A stretch of DNA of 64,000 nucleotides. Origin: Dipylidium caninum (lineage: Eukaryota > Platyhelminthes > Cestoda > Cyclophyllidea > Dipylidiidae). A program made the position numbers and the translations under genes. The notes under the pieces were generated by a model. That model saw only the letters and a list, made by a program, of their open reading frames with translations, did no database searches and was not told the DNA's origin. The stretch covers positions 186,001 to 250,000 of the forward strand of contig QEYB01001157.1 in assembly GCA_017562135.1 (NCBI GenBank), in the 5' to 3' direction. Position 1 is the first letter of the stretch, and each line of letters opens with the position of its first letter. Of this stretch, positions 36,876 through 49,334 are shown piece by piece.

Positions 36876-38300
36876 ACCCACCACTTTATCGATGTCCACT
36901 TCCCCAAACCCGTGTCTCCTCGGTCCCCACCACCGCCACCGCCCTCCTGTAGTTATAAAGGCTACTTTTCTCCACCCCTCCTCTGTGTATTTGCCTTGTC
37001 CCAAGCATTTTTGTACATAAACAGTCAGGCCAACACCACGCGTGAGCCAAGTTGGGTGTACACGCGGTGCAACCATCTCCGACGCAGTGAGCAACTACAT
37101 ACAGATGCAAAGTACACTTGGAGGCTTTTTTCTTTTCATTAACTGTCTTTCCGCCTGCCTTACTGGCCTCCACCGCAATCTCGCTGACCGGCCGCATCGA
37201 CATTCCCTTTGCGAGGGTGGGAAAGTTCACTTCTCTTCAAAAAGCCTGCTCCGTTGGGGTGCTACACTTTCTACATTTGCCCTCGCCTCCGCTAGTGCCG
37301 CCCTCGTCAGCGTCCCTCCACCACTCCGCTCCACGGAGCGATGCCGCGGGGTGGGCGAGAAGTGGGCATTTCCACCTGCCTCGGTCCACGTCCCACTTAG
37401 TACTCGACCGTCTATTCGCGTTCCGTCGTGCGGCAAATGAGCCTGCGGATGTGTCTTCTGGGCGGGGCTGCGAACAGGCCGCGGGGATGCCTAATGCTGT
37501 TTTGAAGGCACTTTATCGCGATTACGTCTCGGTGTTTGGGCGATGCCCCATTCCCGTCCCCCTCACCAATGCAAATGGACTGTTCGACGCGAGTCGGACC
37601 AAAGAGCAATCCACATGCGGACACTTCTCCTCCTTCGCCTTCGCCTCCGCCCTCGGTGGCGGTGCAGACGGAGGATGCCGAAGGCGGGGCTCTTAACTCA
37701 TTCATGTTCACGCCCACAGGACACCCGCGTCTTTCGCTTTGCACTGGGACGTATGAAGTCCTCCAGTTTGCACTTCTCTGACAACGTGCGAAAGCCGTTC
37801 ACAAGACGGGTGGCTCTTTGCCAAAGCGCGAGGAGAGAAGAAAGAGGAAGGGGGACAGGGGAAGAATTTGCCTCTCTCCTGAATGAGCCCTTTTCTTGTT
37901 ACGAACTCGCCTGTCCATTTCGCCCAAAGGCCGTCCTCCCTCCGCCTCTACCTGCCTCGCCAGCGAGCAACCGGAGACAGCGGCGCTTTGGCGACTGCCC
38001 CGGTCTCGATCCCCCTGCACCGGCCCATTGCACCGAACGCGGCGGAGTGCCTCTCTGCACCATCGACGATGCAGTTGCTCCACTCGCCACTCGCCTTCGC
38101 CTTTTCGGTGCCTAAGCGTCACCCGCAGTGACCACGACTGGTCCTTTCAAAGAAGTGGTAGTGGATTTGAAGAGCGTTTAACTCAAGAAGACATGCGATA
38201 ACAGCGGAAAGTGTTAGAAGCAACGGAAAGATTGATGAAAAGTGTCACGAGAAGGTGGAAATGGCAGTCCTCCGCACCGTTCAGCGTCGCGGCTGCTCCA
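36876..38300. other. Intergenic region between convergent LAR and DyP genes
   Basis: Presumably holds both 3' UTRs. No canonical AATAAA was seen close to either stop codon. Open frames (for example about 37042-37440 plus and 37899-38122 minus) match no known family. Confidence 0.6.
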
Positions 38301-41300
38301 CTAGGCGACTTTCAGAATCTTCTCCAACTCCGCCCGGCTCGGGGAGTAGAAGTAGGCCCCGGTGACGGGTCGGGTGAAGTGAAAGAGACCGTCCTCCACG
38401 CGGTCGGGGAAGTTACCCGTCATGCGATCCAACATCCAGTCGAAGACGTGTGGTGACTTCGCGTAGGCGATGAAGAAGAGGCCGCACTCGCCCGAGGCGA
38501 CGCCGTAGGGCAACGAGTGGCGCACGATTCGGTACTTGGCCGCCTCGCTCTCCGAGAGGCCTGGCAAAGGAGACGGATGCCTTCAGCAGGAGGCGGTGCG
38601 CGGCCCTGACGGTCCCGAGGGCGCCGGCCACTGCTCCGTCGCGTCTCCGACCTCGCCAATCACCCCCCCCCCACCCGACAACCACATCGCGTCCTTCACC
38701 CAAGTCCACGCACTTATTCGGCGATGTTCTTCCAGACGCCTTCCGCCCCGGCGACCGTCTGTGTCAGGCTCTGGGGCAGTGCAGAAAGTGGGTCGCCGGC
38801 GACTCTGGAGGAGGAGGAAGATGGCCCGAGAGTCATCAGGCTGCATCGAACTTCCCCTCCCCCTCCTCCCCCTCTCCATTCGATATTCTCCGATGACGTC
38901 TACGCCCGATGGAGATCATCCCGCGACGCCGAAGAACGAGACTGCGTCTTGCACTCACTCACGAGTCCACGACCATCGCCGCACCGGGTCAAGAGCGTCA
39001 ACGCCTTCGGACGCCGAAGAGGACAAAGAGGCGTCAGTCGCATCCAGGCGGTGGAGCGGGGCTCGAGCGGGTACCCGACGGGGTGGCGCGAAAGCGGCGA
39101 GGTGCACGCGAGGAGCAGTTGCCGGGCTCCGCGCGTAAGGACAAGACGGACTCACCGTGGGTCATTCGGCCGACATGCGAGGTGGGGGCAACCGGTTTGA
39201 TCTCGACGCTGTCCTCCCTGGTGCGGCCAATCTTCGACTCCAGCACCTTTTCTAGAGGGGGGAAAAGAGAAGGCGAGGATGAGGTATTCTCGAGAAGTCC
39301 CCGACCGATTTCTTTCCCGTCGAAACAGGCAGATGGCACTTCTGTGCTCCGTCGATTCGCCCCGCTCCACCCGCACCTCCCGTCGCCCCACTTTCTGAGC
39401 CAAAAGGAGCGTTCTGGAGGCCCAGCTTCCACAAAAAGACTTACACCGGGGCTGCTGGACACCTAACGCCCGTCCGAGCAAGTCCCTCACCTCATCTGGC
39501 CGCCTAGTCGTTAAAGCCGTAGAGCAGCGCAGCCTTTTTGCGCCTCTCTCCCGCCGTCGGCCGCTGTTGCCCACCCCCAGCGTCTCGCCCGCTGGCGTCA
39601 ACGAGGTGCTGGGCCTGCCGCGGTGCTGGACGAGGGCGAGGCGGCGGGAAGGCGGTCTGCCACGAGACGCAATGACCGACAACGCACCTGATTCGGCGGC
39701 GATCTTCTTCATGTCGTGCACCCAGCGCTGCGTGATGACGTAGCTTCCGCCCGTCTTCTCGCTCACCGCCACCTCGATGCGCTCGTCCTCGTCGGCGGGA
39801 TTTTCTGTGCCTTTTAAGCCATAAAAGAAGGAAAACACCCCTCAAGTCAGGTCAACTTCTTGCACCCCCCCCCCTCAGCCACACGACGAGTAGCGTCTTG
39901 TGTGTGTGGGGGGGGGCGGGCGAGGAAGAGCTGCGGACGCCTCCAGTGGAGGTGATGGAAGGAGGCGCGGGTTGTAAGAGGAAAGCGACGATGACGGAAT
40001 GCCACGTGGCCTCGTCGAGCTGCGCTAAACGACTGGGGAAGCGAGGAGTTGACAGTCAAGTGGGGAGTGGAAGGCGTCCGCGCGGATGCTGCGCCGCCTC
40101 GGCCGAGGACACGAAGACGTTCGATGAGCCGCGCCCAGACGCGTCTGGCTGTCGTCGCGAAAGCCTTCGTCCTCCTCCCGGCGGCTCTCTCGTCCCCCTT
40201 CCGCCCAGGAGGGGGGAACACGGACGGACGGACGGAGGTGCCGGACGAATGGCCGCGCTCGTAGGTGACGCAGACGAAGCGGCTGCCAACGGACGTGTTG
40301 GCTAAGTGGATTAAAACGAGGCGGATGCAAAAGGCGGGCAATAAATGAGAGGATGACAAACTGACCGTCGACGAATCCACTCAAATCGCGTCCATGGCGG
40401 TAGACGAAGCCGTACCTCTCCTCCACACTCGCCACCGCGTCCGTCGGCATGTCGGCGAGCAGGGCTTCAGCCAATTCGAAGAGTTTGCCCCGCTCCCCGC
40501 ACACCGCGTGAACCAGGATGTCACCGCCTGCGGAAGGAAGGAAGACAGGAGAGGCGCCCGCTTACTCTCTCCTCGAAAGGCCCGTCCCCCGCCGAGAGAC
40601 TCACTTCTCACGGGGACTCACCCGACCAGCTTCTGACGAGCACTTCAACGCCGAGCGAGGCAAAAGACAATCTCGATGGCAAGCGCATTTCATCCCGTGT
40701 CCTCTTTGAATGCGCAGCTCTTCAACGCACAGCCCCTTTGCCGTCGGCCAAGTGACCGTGAAGAGCCGGAGCACCTTCCGGCGCCTCGAGTGTCCGTCGA
40801 CCGCCTCCTTCGTCCCACGGGAGCGCCCAACGCCAGCCGTCGAGGCGAGGGCGCGACGAGGAGCGGGAGACGGGCAATGCGACGTGCGCAGAAGACGCCT
40901 TTTGTCAGGCCTCGGAGAATCACGTCACTGCGCCGTAGACAGACGAGTTGACGTCGCAACACCGCTCGACTGAGGTGCTGCGCCACGAGGAGCTCGGCCT
41001 CAGCACCTCCGACGTCGAGGGCGACTGGGTCGGGAGGCGTGCAAGGCGACGACGGTCACTTCGCCCTGAGAAGTCTCAGGACGCGAGTCGACGCTTCTAC
41101 AGCTTTTTGTTACCCTCGAATCGGGCATTCTCGGAGTGCCTGGCGCACGATGAGCCCACCAGCCCTGCCACTGGCAGCCGCGGTGTCATGTGACACTGTG
41201 CATTTTGTCTCGCACCAAATGCCTACGAGACATGACAGACCGCCGCGGAGAGTGCGTTGCCATGCTGGTGCGTAGGAGAAAAAAAGAGCGAGGCCCTCGA

Positions 41301-42261
41301 GGAGATTGGCTAAAAGCCCTAAGGCACCGCATTCCGCGCCACCGTGTCGGTTAATTGGGAAGCACTTCACGAAGAAGCGAGAGAATAGCGGGCGGATTCG
41401 GTGTGTGACAACGCCCGCACAACCCACTTCGTTCTTGGTCAAGTGATCGCACGAAGTGGCAGGATTTTCACGGATCAGAGGCGTCTTCCGCACCCACACG
41501 TTTCCAGCCCTTCCAACGGCCGTCTGATCGCGGCCTGCCGCATGCGTGGCCGAAATAACTGCCGACTTAGTGAGGATGAAGCGCCCGGGTTGGCCGGAGT
41601 GTCAAGAGGCGGCTGTCTTACCGGTTGCAGGCATCGATGAAGTTTTGCCTTTGCGCCCTCGGAAGTGGAAGTCCTCCACCCCACAGCCAGTCGCGTTGGG
41701 GTAAATTTGCGCGAGGAAATGCGGACCGAAAGCCAAACCGACCGTCAACTCGTTCTCCTCGTCCCGAAGATCTGGCGGCGAGATGCGCTCTACGTGGGCC
41801 TAAAATGGCCCCACTCGAGGAGGTCACAGACTTATCCAACACACTCTGCCCCACATTAAGAGGAAAAGCGCTAACTAACCGGGATCTTGCGGAGCGCATT
41901 AGCGCAGTTAATCGCTGAGGCGTTGGGTTTCAGATGAAAGATAAGGAAGAGGCCATTCGCCTTGTCCTCGCGGATCACCTAAAGCATTGTTACGGGGTTG
42001 GGCAGGAGGTGGGCAATCTACCATATCCTGACACCGATATTTATCCGCCGCTTCAGCTGTCATCAGGCCACAGTACTCTGTTGGAAATGGGAAAGAGAGG
42101 ATAGAGCGGGTTTGGAGAAAAGCCTCCTTGAGAAAGCTGCGTGGCGGGTCTGTTTGCAGAAGTAGATAAGCACCTGCTCCACCAATGGCAACCGGCAGTA
42201 GGCGTTTTGCTGCCGAGCCTATAGGACGAGTAAGGCGCATTAAGCTAAGAATCGGGTGCAT
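38301..42261 (-). CDS. DyP-type (YfeX-like) haem peroxidase, six exons
   Basis: Dye-decolorizing peroxidase: a haem enzyme that uses hydrogen peroxide to oxidise dyes, phenols or porphyrins. Exons in transcript order: 42261-41880, 41799-41622, 40527-40366, 39810-39688, 39251-39156, 38560-38301. All five junctions keep phase. Family motifs in order: GLFLIFHLKPNASA, VGLAFGPHF, MPATGGDILVHAV, FELAEALLADMP, RYGFVYRHGRDLSGFVDG continuing across the junction into GTENPAD (the GxxDG motif with the distal Asp), GSYVITQRWVHD, KIGRTRED, APTSHVGRM (proximal haem His), YRIVRHSLPYGVASG (distal Arg), CGLFFIAYAKSP, FTRPVTGAYFYSPS. Closest family I know is E. coli YfeX. The first about 75 residues form a basic leader with a hydrophobic stretch (LLPVAIGGAGAYLLLQ), suggesting mitochondrial or membrane targeting. 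The start chosen is the Met at 42259-42261. A one-base frame break lies at about 41975-41985. Confidence 0.93.
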
Positions 42262-43228
42262 TGCGCTGAAAGGAGGATAAAAGGGATGACGTGCTTGCAG
42301 ATTAGCGGAAAAATGGAGGATCATCAGTACATGGATAATTGTGCGGTAAAAATTGCAGAGGTCAGATGGATCAAATAAAGGGTATACGGAAAACGATAAT
42401 GAAAAGCTAGGGAGTGGAACCAAAGCGATAGCCTTCGTTTCTTGTTGCAAGCTTCTGTGCCAAGCTTCATTCGCTTTTCGCTTGGCACTTAAGTGAAAAA
42501 CTTGACTGTGAAATGTTTACACTGACTCTTACTTGTTTAAGGATAGGAGTATTTTGTATTAAGCGGAAGTACTTCTGAAAGAGAATAAGCCATAATTAAA
42601 CCAATAGCGTTCATTGCAATTTAACAGGCCTAATATTGCAATATTATGCGCTTTGAAGGGATGATATCAAGCCAAAATCACTTGTATAACTAACTGATTA
42701 AGATTTAACGTCACCTCGCGCACGTACAACAACCACTTGAGATTAAGTGCGCGGGAGACAGCCTCAAGGTTATATATGTAAATTGTTGTTAATAAGATAA
42801 AGTGCGCGATATGAAAAAACGCATGAAACTGCTCCTTAAATGATTCTTAAATATAAAAAAATCTGACGATTTTATTTGTGTTTGAAAACCGTGGTAATTG
42901 TTAGACTGTTAACATTGTGACAAGCCCTTGTTGACACCATTATCACTCGCCTCGGTTTTATAATGTGAGTAAGGTTTAATTCTAAAAAAACTTGCCTTAA
43001 CCACTTTATCGTTTCATAAATTTTAATTTTTTGGTTTATTTCGAAAGCACTTGTTGCTTGCTCGAAAAATAAGTAACGCAAACCGACCCACACGTAAGTT
43101 GTGAAATCTTCATACAGTTCAAAGAAGGCGATTTATTTTCTGTCACCCCGGTAATTCACTTTATTTTTGCCCTCCCATTGGCCTCGCGGGACGAATCGTT
43201 TTCGGGGCTGGTCTCCGCGCTCACTGCC
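42262..43228. promoter_or_regulatory. Divergent intergenic region, DyP and FBXO7-like 5' ends
   Basis: About 970 AT-rich bases separate two divergent start codons, so promoters for both genes should lie here. An ATTGG (CCAAT box, reverse) at about 43177-43181 precedes the FBXO7-like ATG by roughly 50 bases. A short perfect inverted repeat (nine-base arms, 42457-42465 and 42480-42488) lies about 200 bases upstream of the DyP start. No gene recognised. Confidence 0.5.
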
Positions 43229-44832
43229 ATGAAGCTCCGTTTGAAGTTTGGTTCCCGTTTCGAGGTCATCGACGTCGACGAGGATTCAGTGATAAATGCG
43301 CTGATAGATGGGGCGGCTTCTGCATTTAATCTCATTTCGTAATTTAATTTCTCTTTTAATTGCGGCGTGTAATGTCCTTTATGCTTGTCTAACCAATATT
43401 TAGAGATATTTGGTAGTCTTACATAGTTTTAATAGTCTTTCCTAGCCTCTGAAGGATTTTATTATTCATAGGAATAATGTCCTCGTCAGTCTAAACTCGA
43501 CCGACTTCTACGCGTCGTCCGACGGTCGGTTGAAACTCCAAGATGTCGGGATCGTATCTGGTGACGTAATTTATGTTAAATCTCTCGTTCAATCGGACGA
43601 TATAAAGAGCGCCCGTTTCACCGAGGTATTCCCCGTTTCCAACCCTACCTCTTCCCTAGGCTTTCAGCCAACTCTTCGATTCTATTCGGGATTTTCAACC
43701 GCCAGTAGAGAATTTAGGGATTGGAATAGCGCTGGGTCCTCTCGATGTTTCTGCAAAGAACAAAGGCCTGACAGTAAACCCTTTGTGTTTTACACTCCAC
43801 TAGGATCTCTGTCTTGTCGAAACAACGTCTAATATGGTTCGTGCAAAGTACACTTATCACTCGAGTGGTATTGCGATTTCGACCTCAATTGACTTTACCA
43901 TCTTCTCTTGTGGTGGTTTTGTGAGTTACGCCGGTTAGTTGAAATCCTCTACACTTCTTCTTTAGCTAGTGTTCCCAACGTCCCGATCCAAAGGCAATTT
44001 CCCGTCAAATTCGACAAATATTTTGTCGACCCTCAGAAAGTAGATTCGGGTATGCCCCGACTCGGTTATTTCCTATCCTTTCCGTAGATTCTCGCGCAAA
44101 TATAAGTGTGATTTATAAAAATCCCCAGGATCTCATCATCCAACTGTCAGATTGTCTGATCGAGCCGATTCTAGTCGATATCCACGATGGTAATGTTAAC
44201 CCGCTAACATTCATTTGACTTGCAATCTGCTCCGAGCCATGGATTTAATCTATTTTTGTAGAATTCTGTCTACCGCCTCGCCTTAGACTACTGAGCTTGC
44301 CGGAGGCAGTTTTGGTGAGTTTCTTTTTCTTTTTTGAGTGATTTCCACTCAGTGATTTGTTTACTCGTCGTCTTACGCCGTACTGAGCGAGGATCGGAGT
44401 AGAGCGGCTCTCAGGCCGTAGGAGGCATTTCATTCTTTGCTTTTTACTCCCTTAGATCAACATTTTCGCTATGCTTCCAATTGCTGATCTGGCTTGTGTC
44501 TCCATATCGTCACGGGAGTTTGAATAAGTTCATCAGCACCTGTGAACCACTGTGGCGTCGGAAGTTGGCGCACGTTTATGGAATTTTGCCCTTAGAGAGT
44601 ATGTGCCAACGAATTGTGTTAGCTTATCTCAAGAAATGCTTCTCCAACACTTTCTTTTGCCTTATTACATTTAAGCATCCGCCTTTGCCCCCTCGAAACC
44701 GACTCAAGGATCAGTTTGGAAAAGTGCCCCTCATTTGTGGTAAAGATGTTTTATTGCTTTTCCTAACAGTTCTTCTTAGACTTTTCGGAATGCATACCGG
44801 TCCAGGAGACCAAGATATTTAAGAAATCGTAA
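43229..44832 (+). CDS. FBXO7: FBXO7-like F-box protein (ubiquitin-like, FP and F-box segments)
   Basis: Substrate-recognition subunit of an SCF ubiquitin ligase; vertebrate FBXO7 also works with PI31/proteasome and in mitophagy. Exons: 43229-43338, 43472-43625, 43804-43933, 43966-44049, 44088-44189, 44262-44314, and one from 44456 to about 44591. The ATG opens MKLRLKFGSRFEVIDVDEDS, and the ubiquitin-like fold ends KLQDVGIVSGDVIYVKSLV (human: LASYGIVSGDLICL). Next come FP-like pieces (YTYHSSGIAISTSIDF; NISVIYKNPQDLIIQLSDCL against human [20 protein letters not shown]). The F-box reads LSLPEAVL, INIFAMLPIADLACVSISSR, then CEPLWRRKLAHVYG. Introns are as small as 32 and 38 nt. A one-base excess in the GGG at about 44515-44517 breaks frame inside the F-box. 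The 3' end is unresolved; a possible stop is at 44830-44832. Much shorter than human FBXO7 (522 aa), lacking most of the linker. Confidence 0.78.
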
Positions 44833-46042
44833 TTTCTAAGGCTGTGTTATTTCGAATCCTCTCCACGAGTTGTATGAAAATTCCTGGCTATCCACGTTAG
44901 CTCGATGAGTTTGTTCGCCACAGGCTGCTCAGAAGTAAGTTTTATGATTTTATTCTTTTCTTTAGGGTTCGTTTATTTACGGCGTATAATTTCTCACTCG
45001 ACAATATATATGCATATGTGTGTATATACGGAGTGTTGCGTTTAATGAACCTGCTATTGTTTTTTTGCGCCTCAAATGTAATTCTCAATGAGGACGCGAT
45101 TCTTCCTGCACAATTGTGGTTTGTGCCCGGGAGGGAGAGAGAGAGGTAGGGTGCGAATTAGGTTATTCCCGGAAAGAGCTATTCGGAATGAAGGTTATTT
45201 GTGATTCAGGTCACTATTTCGATGGTAGAGAGTTCTTTTGAACTGCGGGATTAGTGTGCAGACTTTACGAGCTGTGCTTCAACCTTTACAAAATGCTCAT
45301 TTCGTGGCCTCTGGTTTACCACCGACAGATTGAGGCGAAATATCGCGTTGGGGGGGATTTCGTCTGCTGATTATGCCGCGTTTGCAACTGACATTCTTGT
45401 GTACTGATCCGCGGGGAGAAAGTTCTTTCTCGTGTCAGAGAGGGACAAGTGGTGGGGCTGAAATCGTGCCTCATTGGCGGTTGTTCCATTGGTTTCATGG
45501 GGGAAAATCACTCAGCGTTGGACGTGGTGTCGAAAACTGAATGAGGCTTGAGGTAGGGGGGTTTTGCTAGGTGAAAATCCTTCCCACAGCCGGTAAAGCG
45601 GGAGTGGGTTTGGCGCCAACGATGAAGGGTCTCATGTCTCCCGGGCTACAACAGTTTGTTAACTAAGTACTGCTTGTCGTAAACCGAGTTAACTATTCCA
45701 GTGGTGGAGATGGTAACTGCGAAACCCAATTCAATGCAACGTTGGGAATCGCTGATATCTGGTTGAAAAATTTAACCCTGCTTGTGCTTACTTAATGACA
45801 TATTTTAAATAGTCCTTAATTTGTTTAAACTGTCAAATCTGGGCGTTTAGGCTGCAGGGTACAAAAAGGCAAGGTCGCTCTGACCTTCCGCGGTCACTTT
45901 GAGTGAGTTGATTTGCGCTCAGCGTTTACTGCGATGCTGACTTAATTTTTTTAAATGAGCGGATTTCTTAAGTTCTCTCGGATTTTTCTGTAGCACATTA
46001 TATTTTAATTGAGCGTTACTAACAGTTGCGCACATCATTTAG
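44833..46042. other. Intergenic region and unlocated first exon of GOT2
   Basis: The GOT2 leader exon must lie here or in a short upstream exon, but no ATG plus phase-2 donor could be chosen with confidence. A strong gtaagt donor after an open frame sits near 44935 and could end either a last FBXO7-like exon or an unrelated first exon. It does not phase-match the 46043 acceptor from the obvious ATG. Confidence 0.45.
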
Positions 46043-47468
46043 TTCCCAAGTTAACCTCAAGAAGATGTGGTCACATGTTGAAATGGGCCCCCCAGACGCC
46101 ATTCTGGGTATTACGGAGGCTTTTAAAGCCGACACCAACCCGAACAAAGTCAATCTTGGTGTGGGAGCATACCGTGATGACAATTGTAAGCCCTGGGTTC
46201 TCCCCTCGGTCAGTGAAGCTGAGAATCGTCTGTTGAGTCGTCACTTAGACCACGAATATCTTCCAATTACTGGTTTGGAATCTTTCACCAAGGCGGCCAT
46301 TGCATTTGCCCTGGGCTCCGATTGTTCTGTGCTCAAAGAAGGACGTGTAAGTGTTTATCTCTCACTTTTTAAAGCTGTCTTTACCCCGCTCCGTTATTCC
46401 CTTCACCTTTTTTTTATCTATTAGAATGCCACCGCTCAGTGCCTTTCTGGAACTGGATCACTTCGTACTGGAGCAGAATTCCTAGGTCATTGGGCAAAAG
46501 TAAAGGAGGTTTGGTTCCCAAAACCCACGTGGCCAAATCATATCGGTGTCTTCAGGAACAGCGGTATCACAAACATAAATTATTACCGCTACTACGACTC
46601 CAAGACGTGCGGTTTGGATGAAACCGGCTGGCTGGAAGACATCGCCCACATTCCTGAGGGCGCCATTATCCTGCTGCACGCCTGCGCGCACAACCCGACC
46701 GGTGTTGATCCGAACCCCGAGCAGTGGAAGCGTGCGGGGAAGATTATTAAAGAACGCGGCCTCATTCCCTTCTTCGACATGGCCTACCAGGGTTTCGCTT
46801 CGGGCGATCCGGATCGCGACGCCTGGGCTCTCCGCTACTTCGTCAATGAGTTACGCCCCAAAACCCTCCTTCTGGCGCAGAGTTTCGCCAAAAACATGGG
46901 TCTCTACGGTGAACGCTGCGGGGCCTTCACCCTCATCTGCGAGTCGAAAGAGGAGGCTCAGCGTTGCATGTCCCAAATTAAGATTCTCATCCGTCCACTC
47001 GTCAGTAATCCGCCTCTCTACGGTGCCAGAATCGCCGCGGAGATTCTCAACGATCCACAACTCAAAGCCAAGTGGTAAGTGGCTCAATTGTCGCCTGTGA
47101 ACCGTCTAACTTGTCACTTTGCCAGGATGCAGGATGTTCAGACCATGGCAAATCGCATAATCGGCATGAGGAAGGCGCTCAGGGAGGAGCTGGCGAAGGC
47201 CGGTTCAAAGCGCAACTGGCAGCACATCACCGACCAAATCGGCATGTTCTGCTACACCGGCCTCCAGCCCGACCAGGTTCGCATTCGATGCCCGCTGTCG
47301 CCACGGGGAACCCCGCCGGTTTCACCCTCTGCCTTGTCTTCCTAGGTGGCACGGCTGACCAAGGAGTTCTCCATCTACCTGACCAAGGATGGCCGCATCA
47401 GCGTGGCCGGTGTGACCTCCAAGAACGTCGGATACTTGGCCAAGGCCATTCACGAAGTTACAAAGTAG
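46043..47468 (+). CDS. GOT2: Mitochondrial aspartate aminotransferase (5' partial)
   Basis: PLP enzyme that interconverts aspartate plus 2-oxoglutarate with oxaloacetate plus glutamate; part of the malate-aspartate shuttle in the mitochondrial matrix. Exons 46043-46346, 46425-47074, 47126-47276 and 47346-47468, all phase-consistent (2, 0, 2, 0). Mature N-terminus [19 protein letters not shown] matches GOT2 ([19 protein letters not shown]) rather than cytosolic GOT1. Landmarks: [74 protein letters not shown] with the PLP-binding Lys, [33 protein letters not shown], and C-terminal [20 protein letters not shown]. No frame break. The targeting-peptide exon lies upstream and was not identified. 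Confidence 0.97.
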
Positions 47469-47620
47469 GAGGGTCTCCTCCCCTGCCGCAACTCAACCGT
47501 CTAACGCCTCGTTCCCTCTTCCTAGCTTTGTCCCCTCTTTCACACTTCCCATCGATGACTGTGCCTGTTTACGTGCCTTTTTTGTTAATTTGTGCGAGTA
47601 ATGCTGACAATAGGCAAGAA

Positions 47621-47626
47621 ATTAAA
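47621..47626 (+). promoter_or_regulatory. Poly(A) signal ATTAAA of GOT2
   Basis: ATTAAA 153 bases after the GOT2 stop codon, the commonest variant of AATAAA. Plausible 3' end of the transcript. Confidence 0.5.
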
Positions 47627-49304
47627 TAGATCGTTTTAGGCTTGACGCTTGCTTTGGCGTCTCCACCGTCCTGAGGCGACTGTAAAAGCGTGATGAGCTG
47701 TGGAAAGGGGACTTTATTGCCTCAAGTTTAACTCTGGCGGTAGAGTTGATTGGAACTTTCCTGTCCGAAATGGCGTGGCAAGTGAACGTTTTGGACAAAG
47801 GCGGTGCTGGGCGGTGCAGCCTCGTCGCCCAGACTCGTTCGGCGCCGGGGCTGGGACAGGCGTGTGCGTCGGAGGCGATGCGAGGGCGGGTGACACTCAG
47901 AGGAAGCGTGAGGAACGAGTTGTCACGAGGTTCTGCCGCCTTGCCAAGACGCTCAGATGGCTGCGACGCCGCGCCTCGTAGGGAGAAGGGGAGCCCCCAG
48001 GGGGCTCGAAGCCTCCTTCCGTGGACTTTCGACCGAGCCCGTCAACTCGTCATTCCCCCAACTCATAGCAACTGCAACGACTCGGAGCGTCGGCTTCCTC
48101 GCCTCCGCCCTGCAGTCGCACGACTGTGGCGCGGACGCCGACGGAGCGACTGCCTCGGAGACCGCATTGCTGGGCAAATGCAGTCGCAGTGGCCGAGTGC
48201 CCGACGGGATCTCGGCCGCACCTCGACGCCCCTCCGCGCGGAACGCACCAACTGGCGAAATCAAAAGAGGAGATGCGAGTGAAGAAGGCGTCTCACGCCC
48301 AGTTAGTTGAAGAATACGTGAAGAAGGATGGGCGTGGCTTTTGTTATTTGGCGCACAAGCGTTCAACATCATCGCGTTAATAAGTCGTGTGCGGAAAGTT
48401 GTGACCGTCATGACGATGTGAAGTCAGTGGGGCGCCGTCGCCACACCCCCACTGAACTCGCACGGCGGCGGGGCAGGCGGAGGTGGGAGAAGAGAAGGCT
48501 CTTTGCTTCCTGGAGGTGAAGAGGAAGGTGGAGGGCGCGTCGTCCTCCCAAAAGCCGATGAATGTGGTCACTCGAGCAGGGCAAAGACGAGGTCACTTTC
48601 CGTTGGCGGAAGGCCACGGTGGCGCCAAAAGTAGTCGCCTCAGGACACTCGCGGGGATGACAACTGACAAGTGATCGACGAGTCTCCGTAAACTCCTTAA
48701 CGCGGCGCCGCGGACGCGCTGCTCCCAATCGACGGTGGCCGACGAAGACTGCGGCCCCTCTGACGAAGCCAAGAGACGGCAAGGACGGGGTGCGGATTCG
48801 ACTCGTGGCGATGTCGCTGGCGGCATTCGAAATGTCCCGTCTATTCATGCCGAGGCCGCTCAGACCGGCCTTTCACTAAAGAAAGTCTTCTCGGCTGCCG
48901 AATATTCGACGCTCATTGTGAAAACGCCCTTATTCTCTCTCTCCCCGTTTAATTCTGGAAGAGTTGCGGCGTCTGCTCGAACAAGGCTCCTTTTAATTCC
49001 GCCCCCATCAACGTCATGTCGCCACTTCGTGTTCAGTCGGGAACACGAAGGCGGTGTTTTTTTCCCGTTGACTAACGCCAACTCCTCGATGATCGGCGCC
49101 GAACTGACGGGGGCGTTGGCGTCGGTGCTGAGCCTGGCCCAGTCGATGCAGGCCACGGTGGCCCCTCAGGGCGGTCAACGCGGCTTTGTTGTCCTTCTCC
49201 GTGAGGTGAGCGATTTCTCCGACCTGGTCTGAGTCTTAATTAAATGACCTTCACCCTTGTGGCTAAAAAAAACCGCTCAGTGCATCCGTCACATCCTGCT
49301 AAAA

Positions 49305-49334
49305 GGACCTTCTGAAGCTGGACCTTCTGAAGCT
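49305..49334 (+). repeat. 15-bp direct tandem duplication
   Basis: Two perfect head-to-tail copies of GGACCTTCTGAAGCT, followed by four more matching bases. Confidence 0.95.

Noticed and set aside
47746..48848. Overlapping Arg-rich open frames in a GC-rich region
   Set aside because: Frames are open on both strands at once, as expected from GC content, and no domain or motif is seen.
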